DNA from: Oligoflexia bacterium
GTDB lineage: Bacteria; Bdellovibrionota; Bdellovibrionia; Bdellovibrionales; Bdellovibrionaceae
Direction of reading: 5' to 3'
DNA length: 64,000 bases
NCBI GenBank assembly: GCA_016861345.1
Contig: BOLD01000005.1
Coordinates: forward strand, 152,616-216,615
This document shows, piece by piece, positions 9,601 through 16,814 of the stretch. The notes under the pieces were generated by a model. It did not search any database, was not told the origin of the DNA, and was given only the letters and a program-made list of their open reading frames with translations. Both the position numbers and the translations under genes were made by a program. The first letter of the stretch is position 1. Each line of letters opens with the position of its first letter.

Positions 9601-9630
9601 AAAGGCCCAATGGTTTACCATTGGGCCTTT
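9601..9630 (-). terminator. Displaced Rho-independent terminator of tRNA-fMet
   Basis: AAAGGCCCAATGGT and ACCATTGGGCCTTT form a perfect 14-bp hairpin. On the minus strand it is followed by TTTTCC then ATTTTTA. It begins four bases after the minus-strand sequence CCGCAACCA (9642-9634), the last nine bases of the tRNA-fMet gene. The tRNA body is 25.6 kb away at 35252-35328, so this is the tRNA's own terminator cut off by element insertion. Confidence 0.85.
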
Positions 9631-9633
9631 ATT

Positions 9634-9642
9634 TGGTTGCGG
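9634..9642. repeat. attL core, 9-bp direct repeat TGGTTGCGG
   Basis: Identical to 35252-35260. The sequences diverge on both sides (T then TCTAG rightward here; G then GCAGG at the other copy). The core is the reverse complement of the tRNA-fMet 3' end, CCGCAACCA. The flanking chromosome-side hairpin matches a tRNA terminator, and the reading frame across the core matches the recombinase at the other end. Confidence 0.85.
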
Positions 9643-9643
9643 T

Positions 9644-10108
9644 TCTAGACCAATAAACCACCTTGCCTATCCACATGATATTATTGATATTTCACACCTT
9701 GTAAAGCAAGCAATTTCTCATAAAGCTAGCGAATTATATGAAAAAGGCTATTCAACTAGAGCGATCTCTAATGAATTGGGAATAAGTAAAACGGCCGTGA
9801 AAAGCCGCTTAACTGACGTTGGAGTGGAACTCAGAAGCCACTCTAATGACCAACTCACTTCAAATAAAAAACCAAAAATTAGAAGCATTAAGGCTGCACC
9901 ATACGGATACTGTTTGGTTGACGGGATGCTTCACAAAGAGCCAAGAGAGCAGTCCACCCTGAAGCTCATTCTGAAATGGGCCAAGCAGGGTCAAAGCCAT
10001 TGTGCCATTGCCCGAAAGCTTAATGATCAAAACCTAAAACCAAGACACGCAGATAAATGGAGTCAGCCAACCGTTGGCTACATCATTAAACGTCATCAAG
10101 AACAATAA
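9644..10108 (+). pseudogene. Displaced C-terminal part of the element's serine recombinase
   Basis: These 154 codons have no proper start: the only upstream ATG (9596) lies outside the element, in the tRNA terminator hairpin. Across the core the frame reads FGCGSRPINH, and the recombinase at the other end reads KNGCG in the same codon phase, so closing the element into a circle fuses them into one 741-residue protein. The fragment contains a helix-turn-helix near STRAISNELGISKTAVKSRL and a recombinase-like helical module with HCAIARKLNDQNLKPRH and KWSQPTVGYIIKR. In the integrated state it is probably silent, or made as a separate DNA-binding protein from an internal start. Functionally it is a gene part awaiting excision, not decay. 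Confidence 0.85.
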
Positions 10109-10125
10109 AATGATCGGAGAATTAC

Positions 10126-10287
10126 ATGAACAGTCTTATCAAAATCGCAGTCATCTTAGCTTTAGGTGCTGTTGCCAGTGGAAATCTGCCCAAAATACTG
10201 AACCAAGTCCGCAACGCTCAATTTCAACTCATCATGGAATCTAAGGCATCTTCCTGGCCTAAGGCCATGCGACTGCCTAGTAGATAA
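10126..10287 (+). CDS. Small exported or membrane peptide, 53 residues
   Basis: ATG at 10126 follows GGAG by seven bases, a good ribosome-binding site, and lies 17 bases after the recombinase C-terminal fragment on the same strand. The product begins MNSLIKIAVILALGAVASGN, a signal-peptide-like or membrane-spanning start, and ends KAMRLPSR with a basic, proline-containing tail. In the excised circle it would sit in an operon directly after the full-length recombinase. It could be a secreted signal, an entry-exclusion peptide or a pilus accessory; none of these can be shown. Its presence next to a peptide-binding-protein signalling operon makes the signal idea worth testing. Confidence 0.55.
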   Translation: MNSLIKIAVILALGAVASGNLPKILNQVRNAQFQLIMESKASSWPKAMRLPSR

Positions 10288-10768
10288 TACCAAATCGAGG
10301 TGGATCGATTACATGCTTGTTTTCCAAGAAAACCTAAAGTGACGCAAATTTTGTCTCCGTTAACTAATTATTCAGATCAAAGCTTCCTTATTGCTTAATG
10401 GAAGGCATGAGCTTTGCTTTGATAAGTCTCTGAAATGCTGTTTTAAGGCTGTATAGAAAATTGACACCCACAAAAGGGGTGGTTCTTTTTTACACGGATT
10501 CAACACATTTTTTTTGAATATGTAATTATTAACGAAATTATTAATAACAAACGATGGTTCAAAGCCATTCGTTTTGAGTCGTCAGTTATAGACGGTGATG
10601 TCAATGTCTGAAGGCAAAGTTTCAACACGTGGCCGACTTCTTTCTTTATCCTCATTCAATGCCATAAGGTAAAAACTTCTCTCACAAACGGTATATTCTT
10701 TTGGCACTTTTCGTTCAGGCAAATGATGTTAATCATTTAGTAAAATTTAATCAGTCACAGTTTCTTGC
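10288..10768. other. Gene-free stretch upstream of the IS91-like transposase
   Basis: About 480 bases with no supportable gene. It holds a long imperfect hairpin around 10376-10424 (ATCAAAGC with GCTTTGAT arms), a short terminator-like stem CACCC/GGGTG near 10465-10481 followed by T-rich sequence, and an imperfect inverted repeat around 10549-10575. The left end of the IS91-family element is expected here, but its terminal sequence could not be placed. Confidence 0.5.
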
Positions 10769-12157
10769 ATGTACCGCGGAATGTACATTGCCCGCGACCC
10801 ATACAGTTCTGACCTTCATTCTTTGATTCGAGAAAATTACCGCCAAGTTTTTTTCAATAAAGAAAATATTGGAGTCCATCTCCCATATCACTTGGAGAGA
10901 GAATTCAAAAAATACCTACGATGCGGAAACCTCGCCTTCGGCATGGCAAGGTTTCACTGCTCCTTATGTCAAAAAGATAAGCTTGTTGCCTTTAGCTGCA
11001 AAGGGAGAACGCTTTGTCCGAGTTGCACTGGCAGACGCATGTCGGATACGGCTAAACATTTAATTGAAGAAGTGATTCCGGAAGTACCGACAAGGCAATG
11101 GGTATTAAGCATGCCCTATGTTCATAGATTTTTGCTCGCGCGAAATCCTGATTTCTTAAGAAAGGCCTTGGCGATTTTTCACCGGACACTTAGTCGCCAT
11201 TATGAATACAAGGCCAGAATCCACAATCTGAAAAATCCCAAAGCTGGAGCGATTACAGTCGTTCAGCGTTTTGGAGGAGCACTTAATCTAAACGTGCATT
11301 TCCATACGATCTATATCGATGGAGTATTCTATGAAAATAATTTTGGCGATGAAGTCTTTTTTGAAATTGTTCCAACGCATGAAGAAGTCGTTCAACTCAA
11401 TGGCACATTGAAGAAACGCTTAATGAGACTACTGGAAAAATTTGAGCAAGTTGAAAATGACTATAACGATCAATCCGACTTTCAGGCCCAGAGTGTACAA
11501 AACCGAGATGAGAATTTTCAGCTCCCACTTAAGATCGGCAAGGTCTGGGACCCGCCATTCAGAGAATTTGTAGGGAAGCGTTGCTCCTACGATGATGGGT
11601 TCAGTCTGCATGCGAATGTAAAAATCTTGGCACATCAACGGGCCGAATTGGAGAGACTTTGTCGCTACATTCTGCGAGGTCCCATTGCAAAAGAGAGGAT
11701 TACTTATGAGGCATCTGGAAAAGTAAGGCTACAGCTAAAAACACCTTACTCCGACGGGACAACTCATCTGCAATTCACTCCAGATCAATTCATCAAAAGG
11801 ATTATTGCTCTTATACCGCCACCGAGACAAAACCTTATTCGCTATATTGGAGTTTTTGGGGCCCGTCATAAGAAGAGATCTAAAATAACGAGTTTGGCGT
11901 GTCCTAAGAAAGTGAAGACCAAGAAGAAAGTTTACCGCACGCCATGGAGCGAATTGTTAAAATACGTTTTTAAATATGAAGTTAGTAATTGTGATCACTG
12001 TGGCACCAAGCTAACTTTGGTAGCCACGATAACTTCCCAGAATATCTGCCAAAAAATATTGAATCATCTTGGCCAGCCGGCAAATGAAGTGATTATCAGG
12101 TCTCCGAGAGCACCTCCTGAGGCAGACTACTTTGATCAAGCAGTGGGCGATTTTTAA
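10769..12157 (+). CDS. IS91-family transposase (HUH rolling-circle type)
   Basis: A 462-residue protein. An N-terminal zinc-ribbon region (FHCSLCQKDKLVAFSCKGRT then CPSCTGRRM) is typical of IS91/IS801/ISCR transposases. NVHFHTIYIDG supplies the HUH metal-binding motif. RYILRGPIAKERI matches the conserved region carrying the catalytic tyrosine. A C-terminal CDHCGTKLTLVATI resembles the family's closing zinc motif. These enzymes nick one strand and move DNA by rolling-circle transfer without target duplication. The frame looks intact, so the insertion may be recent. A second ATG at 10784 is an alternative start. No cargo or clear element ends were identified. Confidence 0.85.
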   Translation: MYRGMYIARDPYSSDLHSLIRENYRQVFFNKENIGVHLPYHLEREFKKYLRCGNLAFGMARFHCSLCQKDKLVAFSCKGRTLCPSCTGRRMSDTAKHLIEEVIPEVPTRQWVLSMPYVHRFLLARNPDFLRKALAIFHRTLSRHYEYKARIHNLKNPKAGAITVVQRFGGALNLNVHFHTIYIDGVFYENNFGDEVFFEIVPTHEEVVQLNGTLKKRLMRLLEKFEQVENDYNDQSDFQAQSVQNRDENFQLPLKIGKVWDPPFREFVGKRCSYDDGFSLHANVKILAHQRAELERLCRYILRGPIAKERITYEASGKVRLQLKTPYSDGTTHLQFTPDQFIKRIIALIPPPRQNLIRYIGVFGARHKKRSKITSLACPKKVKTKKKVYRTPWSELLKYVFKYEVSNCDHCGTKLTLVATITSQNICQKILNHLGQPANEVIIRSPRAPPEADYFDQAVGDF

Positions 12158-12395
12158 GCAAAATTAGTTGAGCAAGGGCAGGGGTGCGCCTAATTTCGGT
12201 CTTAAATAAGACCGTCCCGTAAATTTCAGCCGAATCCGACAAAAAGGCGTGAAGATTTCCTTTAAATAGAGAGACCGAAGGTCATCCTTTTCCTAAAAAA
12301 GGGGGGGGCCATGGTTCCAAGATGTAAAATCGAGGGCTAATTCAGGCTATACTTTCGGTAAGTTCTAAAACTAGATCGGCTTGGAAAGAACAAAG

Positions 12396-12434
12396 TTTTA
12401 TCCCCTTAATGAAATTTAAGCTAAGGGGATAAAA
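12396..12434. terminator. Bidirectional hairpin terminator
   Basis: TTTTATCCCCTTA and TAAGGGGATAAAA form a perfect 13-bp stem around 13 bases, with T-rich ends on both strands. It lies directly after the stop of the minus-strand gene remnant. Confidence 0.65.
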
Positions 12435-12635
12435 AACTTATTTAGCATTTACGAAATCGTGAGCAACTTGATCAACAGAAAGTTCCATCGCTTTAGCTTT
12501 TGTATAATTACTAAACAGTCTGTTGAACTTCTTCCATTAGATGACGGTCTAAGAGTTCAGGAAGCTGCAGAAGCTTGTCTGGTTAAAGTTATTAAGTTTA
12601 CTAAAGCTGGTTAAATCCTTCCTAAATATTTACAT

Positions 12636-12662
12636 AAGGGCCTACTTGTTAGGCCCTTTTTA
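12636..12662 (+). terminator. Rho-independent terminator
   Basis: AAGGGCCT and AGGCCCTT form an 8-bp stem around a 7-base loop, followed by TTTTTATTT on the plus strand. It follows the plus-strand gene remnant ending near 12614. Confidence 0.75.
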
Positions 12663-12726
12663 TTTCATTAAAGACTTCATCTTTAATTCCGATAGGACTT
12701 AAGTACTGTTCAATCGGAGTCATCGT

Positions 12727-12969
12727 ATGCATGTCCTGCTTATCCTGTTTTGTTTCAATATTTTTGCCCAAGACTTTACGGTTACTACTTTTGATAAGGA
12801 TCTGGATGCATCAGTTCTTGATAAAAAAATACAAGTTCGGCATATTGATAAGTTGAAGGAGGATAGGAAGTATCTTTCTCCCAGTGAACGCGACAAAATC
12901 CTAGAGGGTGTGATTAAGAACAAAATCTCTAGTATTGTTCACATAGAACGAATTGAAAAACGAAGATAA
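12727..12969 (+). CDS. Small exported hypothetical protein, 80 residues
   Basis: ATG at 12727 has GGAG about nine bases upstream. The first 14 residues (MHVLLILFCFNIFAQ) form a short signal peptide with a likely cleavage after FAQ. The mature part is charged (KDLDASVLDKKIQVRHIDKL) with no cysteines and no recognised domain. It ends two bases before a strong bidirectional hairpin. It is a single-gene unit between terminators, converging on the resolvase gene. Function unknown. Confidence 0.55.
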   Translation: MHVLLILFCFNIFAQDFTVTTFDKDLDASVLDKKIQVRHIDKLKEDRKYLSPSERDKILEGVIKNKISSIVHIERIEKRR

Positions 12970-12970
12970 T

Positions 12971-12997
12971 AGAAGCGGCCGCTAGATGGCCGCTTCT
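12971..12997. terminator. Bidirectional terminator between convergent genes
   Basis: AGAAGCGGCC and GGCCGCTTCT form a perfect 10-bp stem with a 7-base loop, followed by TGTTTTATT on the plus strand. It separates the 80-residue exported protein from the convergent resolvase. Confidence 0.75.
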
Positions 12998-13001
12998 TGT
13001 T

Positions 13002-13727
13002 TTATTCCGCAAGTTCCAAATGTAAATCTTGAATACTCAAATCAAAAACCTGACCTTGATGAACCTCGTTTGATTGTGGAGTAGTATCGTCTAGTTCAAT
13101 AAGATTAGGTAAGACAACTTCAAGCACCTTTCTTTTGGCTTCAGCTTTCATTGCTCGCATTTCAGCGCCCACTGCTCCAGTCGAGCATTTAGCAATTCTT
13201 GCGATATCTCTAAATGTCATCCCACTGGACCGAAGCTTACGAATCAAATCACTATCACGAGTTTTGAGTCGACCAATTCTAATCCCTTTGGCTTTTGCGT
13301 TGGCAAGACCATTTCGAACCCTTTCAGCAATCAAATCGCGTTCCAATTGAGCGACAGCTCCAAGTATAGTAAATACTGCCGATCCTAAAGGAGTATTGGT
13401 GTCAATGGATTCAGTGATTGAAACAAAGCCCACCTCCACTTTTTTAAATTCTTCGAGAGCCCTCAGCAAATGGGTCACACTTCTAGCATACCGGCTGAAG
13501 CTATAGACGATGACCTTTCCAATAAAACCATCTCGAACATCCTTCATCATACGATCCAGTGCTGGTCTGGATTGTTTTACTCCTGATTGGTTCTCATCTT
13601 CATAAATCACATAGTCAGAAATGTTATTTCGGGTACAATAATCTCGCAATGCTCGAACTTGAGCTTCAAGTCCAGTCGATTGATTCCCCGTACTGACTCT
13701 GCAATACAGGGCTACTTTTTTTGCCAT
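13002..13727 (-). CDS. Small serine recombinase (resolvase/invertase family)
   Basis: A 241-residue resolvase. ALYCRVSTGNQSTGLEAQ holds the catalytic serine (Ser12) and RVS signature. VYSFSRYARSVTHLLRALEE carries the conserved arginines, and GAVAQLERDLIAERVRNGL leads into the long dimer helix. A C-terminal helix-turn-helix lies at MTFRDIARIAKCSTGAVGAE. A further tail of about 45 residues is longer than in typical resolvases. It may resolve multimers of the excised circle or invert a segment; no recombination site was identified. It is distinct from the large recombinase at the right end. A good ribosome-binding site (GGAGCG) precedes the start. Confidence 0.9.
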   Translation of the reverse strand: MAKKVALYCRVSTGNQSTGLEAQVRALRDYCTRNNISDYVIYEDENQSGVKQSRPALDRMMKDVRDGFIGKVIVYSFSRYARSVTHLLRALEEFKKVEVGFVSITESIDTNTPLGSAVFTILGAVAQLERDLIAERVRNGLANAKAKGIRIGRLKTRDSDLIRKLRSSGMTFRDIARIAKCSTGAVGAEMRAMKAEAKRKVLEVVLPNLIELDDTTPQSNEVHQGQVFDLSIQDLHLELAE

Positions 13728-13777
13728 AGGCGCTCCTTTTGAATTTATATTGACAAAAAGTCGCGCAGAAAATCATA

Positions 13778-14332
13778 TCAAGAATTAAGAACCTTATTTT
13801 CAATTTTTGATCGAATAAAATACAAACTGACTGAAACTCCAAAAATTATCAAATTAAATGGACTCAAGAGTACCATTCCAGCTTCAGAAATCACATAACC
13901 CAAATACATTGGGTGTTTGATGTAACGATAGATTCCGCTACAAACGTGGCCACGGTTTGCGGGGGAAATGCCAATTGAAGTACCAAGTTCAACCGTAGCA
14001 AAGACCACTATTAAAAAACCCAAGATGGCCAAAAGGTCAGAAGCAAGAAAAAGAGATTTAGAAGCAACAGTTAGTCCAAAATACAAAAGTGGTATCGCCG
14101 AAGAAATATAGGCCAGTATACTTGGAACAAGTGTCGATCTTGTTTGAGAAGGCTTTCTTTTAAAAAAGAAATATCCGGCGGCAAAATCTCTTAAGACCAA
14201 CAATAAGAAAAAAATGAGCTGAGTTTGGTGCCACCGATACAACGCCAAGATACCAAACCCTATCATCATTGCCGAACCAAAGTATTTTCCGTAATCGGTT
14301 ATCACATTAGATTCCTGGCTCACCACGATCAC
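13778..14332 (-). CDS. ICMT/NnrU-like integral membrane methyltransferase
   Basis: A 184-residue polytopic membrane protein with about five hydrophobic segments. The C-terminal GIYRYIKHPMYLGYVISEAG is the hallmark of the isoprenylcysteine carboxyl methyltransferase / phospholipid methyltransferase superfamily (RHPxYxG core binding S-adenosylmethionine). The bacterial substrates of these proteins are mostly unknown; lipids, quinones or small exported molecules are possible. The start overlaps the end of the preceding small-protein gene by 26 bases, so it is the last gene of the signalling operon. If that operon makes or modifies a signal, this would be a candidate modifying enzyme, which is inference. 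Confidence 0.75.
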   Translation of the reverse strand: MIVVSQESNVITDYGKYFGSAMMIGFGILALYRWHQTQLIFFLLLVLRDFAAGYFFFKRKPSQTRSTLVPSILAYISSAIPLLYFGLTVASKSLFLASDLLAILGFLIVVFATVELGTSIGISPANRGHVCSGIYRYIKHPMYLGYVISEAGMVLLSPFNLIIFGVSVSLYFIRSKIENKVLNS

Positions 14333-14663
14333 GGAGCGATTGGAACTCAGGCCTTTGAATCACTCGGATAAGAGCATCTTCAGCACCAATTGCTTGTAGA
14401 TATCTCAAAGTGTGTCTTGCCATGGCTTCCTTTAGCTCCTCCTTATTCGTGACCTCAGGAAATTCAGCATTAACACTAGAAATTCTTGGATCGAAAGATT
14501 CGCCTTTAACTTCGACTTCTTTTCTAAGCTCCATGAGTTGAGTAATTTTATATTCTTCTTCATCTGCTGAAAATAGACCGACCTCAACAGCATAAGCTTT
14601 TAGAGTCTGAATAGTCGCCCCAATAGCTAAAACAAGAGCAAGAATCTGTATTGTTTTTTTCAT
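14307..14663 (-). CDS. Small exported protein of the signalling operon, 118 residues
   Basis: Starts MKKTIQILALVLAIGATIQT, a signal peptide or N-terminal anchor, followed by a charged helical body (EEEYKITQLMELRKEVEVKG) and a C-terminal end RDRGEPGI. No cysteines and no recognised family. It begins 10 bases after the hydrolase gene and overlaps the methyltransferase gene, so it is translated as part of the operon. It may be a periplasmic regulator of the kinase, a substrate of the neighbouring hydrolase or methyltransferase, or a signal precursor. Each is speculation. Confidence 0.65.
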   Translation of the reverse strand: MKKTIQILALVLAIGATIQTLKAYAVEVGLFSADEEEYKITQLMELRKEVEVKGESFDPRISSVNAEFPEVTNKEELKEAMARHTLRYLQAIGAEDALIRVIQRPEFQSLRDRGEPGI

Positions 14664-14673
14664 ATCGTCTCCC

Positions 14674-15450
14674 TTATGATCGCAATAATTTAGTTTCGAT
14701 TAGCCTTGCGACCTCTTCTGGCTGATCTACTGTTACAAAATGACTTGCGTGCTCAATTTCATAAAAATCAAATTTACCGAGATGTGCATCGTTTTTTAAA
14801 ATATTTGGAGGCAAAAGTTTGTCATCTTTGCCACAAATAAAAACTTTTATCCCATTCTTCTTTTCAAGAGACTCCAGCATGACTTCTTTATCTAAAACAT
14901 CAGTGCGGTTATCTCTAAAGAATGCAGACGAAACTTTGTCATTAAGAAGTATCGTTCTGCCTTCCAAGTTCTTAAAATACAAAACACCATATTCTGAAAG
15001 CCATTTTGCGAATGAAGCATCGTCTTGATTTTGAGACCAATCCAATTCGGCTTCCGCTAATGCAGGAGTTTTATGAGTTTCATAGTTGTCATTCGCTGCC
15101 GTTAGTGAGGCCCTTGAAAACGGAGTTGAAATGCAGACAAGACCAGCCACGCCTCCTTGAAGAAAAATGTCAGAAGCAAAAAAGCCACCAAATGAATGAC
15201 CAAGGATATACTTAAGACCAGACTCATTTTTAATGGCCTCAGAAAGCAAAGAGACCTGTTCAACAAATGATTTTTTTCCAAGATAAGAAGAGTCATTTGT
15301 ACCCTGAAAATCCACATAAATAATTTCAAAACTGCGATTCAATAAATCTAAACCTCTCATCGTGAGTGAGCTTAGTCCTGGCCCTCCCGATAAAACAAAA
15401 AGCTTAGGAGCGTTTACAACTGATGATGCAACTCTAGTTAGCTTTATCAT
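14674..15450 (-). CDS. Alpha/beta hydrolase, possibly prolyl-aminopeptidase-like (S33)
   Basis: A 258-residue hydrolase. FVLSGGPGLSS carries the GGPG oxyanion-hole motif common in the S33 proline iminopeptidase group. YILGHSFGGFFASD supplies the nucleophile elbow G-H-S-F-G-G. VFICGKDDKLLPP contains the expected acidic residue, and IEHASHFVTVDQPEEV the catalytic histidine. No signal peptide is seen, so it is probably cytoplasmic. Substrate is unknown: a peptide or an ester is plausible. Its first codon overlaps the stop of the response regulator (ATGA), indicating translational coupling and a role tied to the two-component system, for instance processing or turning over the signal. Confidence 0.8.
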   Translation of the reverse strand: MIKLTRVASSVVNAPKLFVLSGGPGLSSLTMRGLDLLNRSFEIIYVDFQGTNDSSYLGKKSFVEQVSLLSEAIKNESGLKYILGHSFGGFFASDIFLQGGVAGLVCISTPFSRASLTAANDNYETHKTPALAEAELDWSQNQDDASFAKWLSEYGVLYFKNLEGRTILLNDKVSSAFFRDNRTDVLDKEVMLESLEKKNGIKVFICGKDDKLLPPNILKNDAHLGKFDFYEIEHASHFVTVDQPEEVARLIETKLLRS

Positions 15451-16814
15451 GCAAGAACCTCAAAGTTATCTCTGAAAGACTGCGCGCTTAATTTCTTTGT
15501 CAGATCAAATTCTTTTAGCCAGCGATATAAAGTGGCCTCGCTTATCCCAAGACTGACGGCTGCTTTCCGTTTATTTCCGTTATACTCATTGAGCGTTTTA
15601 ATAACCTCTTCTTTACGAGCGTTGTTTTCTACGATTTCGGCCCTTGTGATATTTACTTCGTGAGGAGGCTTGCCGTATTCGATAGCTTCCGCGACAGCGG
15701 ACTTGTCGATAGTCATTCGTGGAGACAAAACAACGATTCTTTCAATGACGTTTCTAAGCTCTCTAATGTTTCCCTGCCAAGGGTAGGCCAGTAATTCTTT
15801 TTCACCATCTGGAGTTAAATGAAACCTGGCCCCATCACGAGATAATTCTTCAATAAAAAGATTTGCATAGAAGATAATGTCTTCAGGTCGTTCTCTGAGA
15901 GGAGGAAGCTTAAGGATAAAGGTATTTAATCGTTGAAGAAGATCGAGACGAAATGTGCCATCGGTAACGAGTTTATTTAAATCCCTATGAGTGGCAGCAA
16001 TAAATCGAACATTTATCTTCTTGGTCTTATTAGAGCCAAGAGCCTGAACTTCTTTTTCTTGAACTACTCGCAAGAGTTTCGTCTGAACGGAAGAAGAACA
16101 TTCGCCAATTTCATCAAGAAAGAAAAGACCATTATGAGCAGTTTCAAGAAGCCCTGCTTTGCTGGTAATGGCACCAGTGAAAGCTCCACGTTCGTGACCG
16201 AACAAAATACTTTCGGCCATTTCTTTAGGGATACAGCCCATATTTGCAGTAACCGCCTTCACTTTCAGATTAAGAGCAATATGTTGGGCCAGAAACTCTT
16301 TTCCAGTTCCTGTTTCACCTAAAATCAGGATTGGTGCTTCAGAGTTGCTTCTCAAGATTGTATCAACTTTGCGAAGAACATCTTTCACTGCTTCAGACTG
16401 AGTAAGGTATTTTGTCTGGGCCTGCTCTCTATTGGCAACACTGAGTTGAGTCGCTTTTTTAAGGGAACCCGAAAGTTGTTCAAAATAATTAGCATCTTTT
16501 ACTATGAACTCAAAAAGTCTTCTTCTAGTGGCTTCGATAATACGTTTTGTGCTGGTGTCGCCACTAAGAACAATCAGAAATGTACCAGGAGAAGTTTTGC
16601 TCATAAAATCTAAAAGATGAATGCCATCTTGCTCTTGTCCTTCAAAGTTAAGGTCAATCACAGCAGCATCGAAAACAGAATCTTTAACGATCTTTTTTGC
16701 TTTACTCACGTTATTTGCCGTCACGATCTCAAAGCTTGAGCGAAGACTCAGATGAAGTGTTTGCAGAATTTCTGAATCGTCATCACAGATGAGAATTTTT
16801 GGCTTAATATTCAT
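15447..16814 (-). CDS. Sigma-54-dependent response regulator (NtrC family)
   Basis: A 455-residue activator with three domains. The receiver (1-120) has ICDDDSEI and the phosphoacceptor region AAVIDLNFEGQEQDG. The AAA+ domain (140-385) has Walker A GETGTGKE, the sigma-54-contacting loop GHERGAFTGAI, and FFLDEIGECS. The Fis-type helix-turn-helix is at the end (NKRKAAVSLGISEATLYRWL). Such proteins bind upstream enhancer sites and use ATP to open promoters held by sigma-54 RNA polymerase. It overlaps the kinase gene by four bases. A -24/-12 promoter and inverted repeats TCTCTCA-N4-TGAGAGA upstream of the operon and of the transfer operon are its likely targets. Confidence 0.95.
   Translation of the reverse strand: MNIKPKILICDDDSEILQTLHLSLRSSFEIVTANNVSKAKKIVKDSVFDAAVIDLNFEGQEQDGIHLLDFMSKTSPGTFLIVLSGDTSTKRIIEATRRRLFEFIVKDANYFEQLSGSLKKATQLSVANREQAQTKYLTQSEAVKDVLRKVDTILRSNSEAPILILGETGTGKEFLAQHIALNLKVKAVTANMGCIPKEMAESILFGHERGAFTGAITSKAGLLETAHNGLFFLDEIGECSSSVQTKLLRVVQEKEVQALGSNKTKKINVRFIAATHRDLNKLVTDGTFRLDLLQRLNTFILKLPPLRERPEDIIFYANLFIEELSRDGARFHLTPDGEKELLAYPWQGNIRELRNVIERIVVLSPRMTIDKSAVAEAIEYGKPPHEVNITRAEIVENNARKEEVIKTLNEYNGNKRKAAVSLGISEATLYRWLKEFDLTKKLSAQSFRDNFEVLA

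Larger units (their letters stand above)
12158..12726. other. Gene-poor stretch with hairpins and two gene remnants
   Basis: About 570 bases. An 18-bp hairpin CGGTCTTA-AA-TAAGACCG lies at 12197-12214 and could belong to the IS91 right end. A run of eight G lies near 12301-12308. Around 12437-12535 the minus strand reads FSNYTKAKAMELSVDQVAHD to a stop without any start codon. Around 12512-12614 the plus strand reads ELLPLDDGLRVQEAAEACLV, then KVIKFTKAG and a stop, again without a start. Each fragment ends close to a terminator, as true gene ends do, suggesting remnants of two deleted genes. Their families are not recognised. Confidence 0.45.

Noticed and set aside
9634..9642. The 9-bp repeat as a chance match
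   Set aside because: It coincides with the tRNA 3' end, has a tRNA-type terminator next to it, and keeps the recombinase reading frame; three independent agreements make chance unlikely.
9596..10108. Independent 170-residue helix-turn-helix gene starting at ATG 9596
   Set aside because: That start lies in the tRNA terminator hairpin on the chromosomal side of attL, and the frame continues the recombinase exactly across the core.
10769..12157. The HUH protein as the element's conjugative relaxase
   Set aside because: Its zinc-ribbon start and RYILRGP region are those of IS91-family transposases, and it is far from the coupling protein and the nested repeat.
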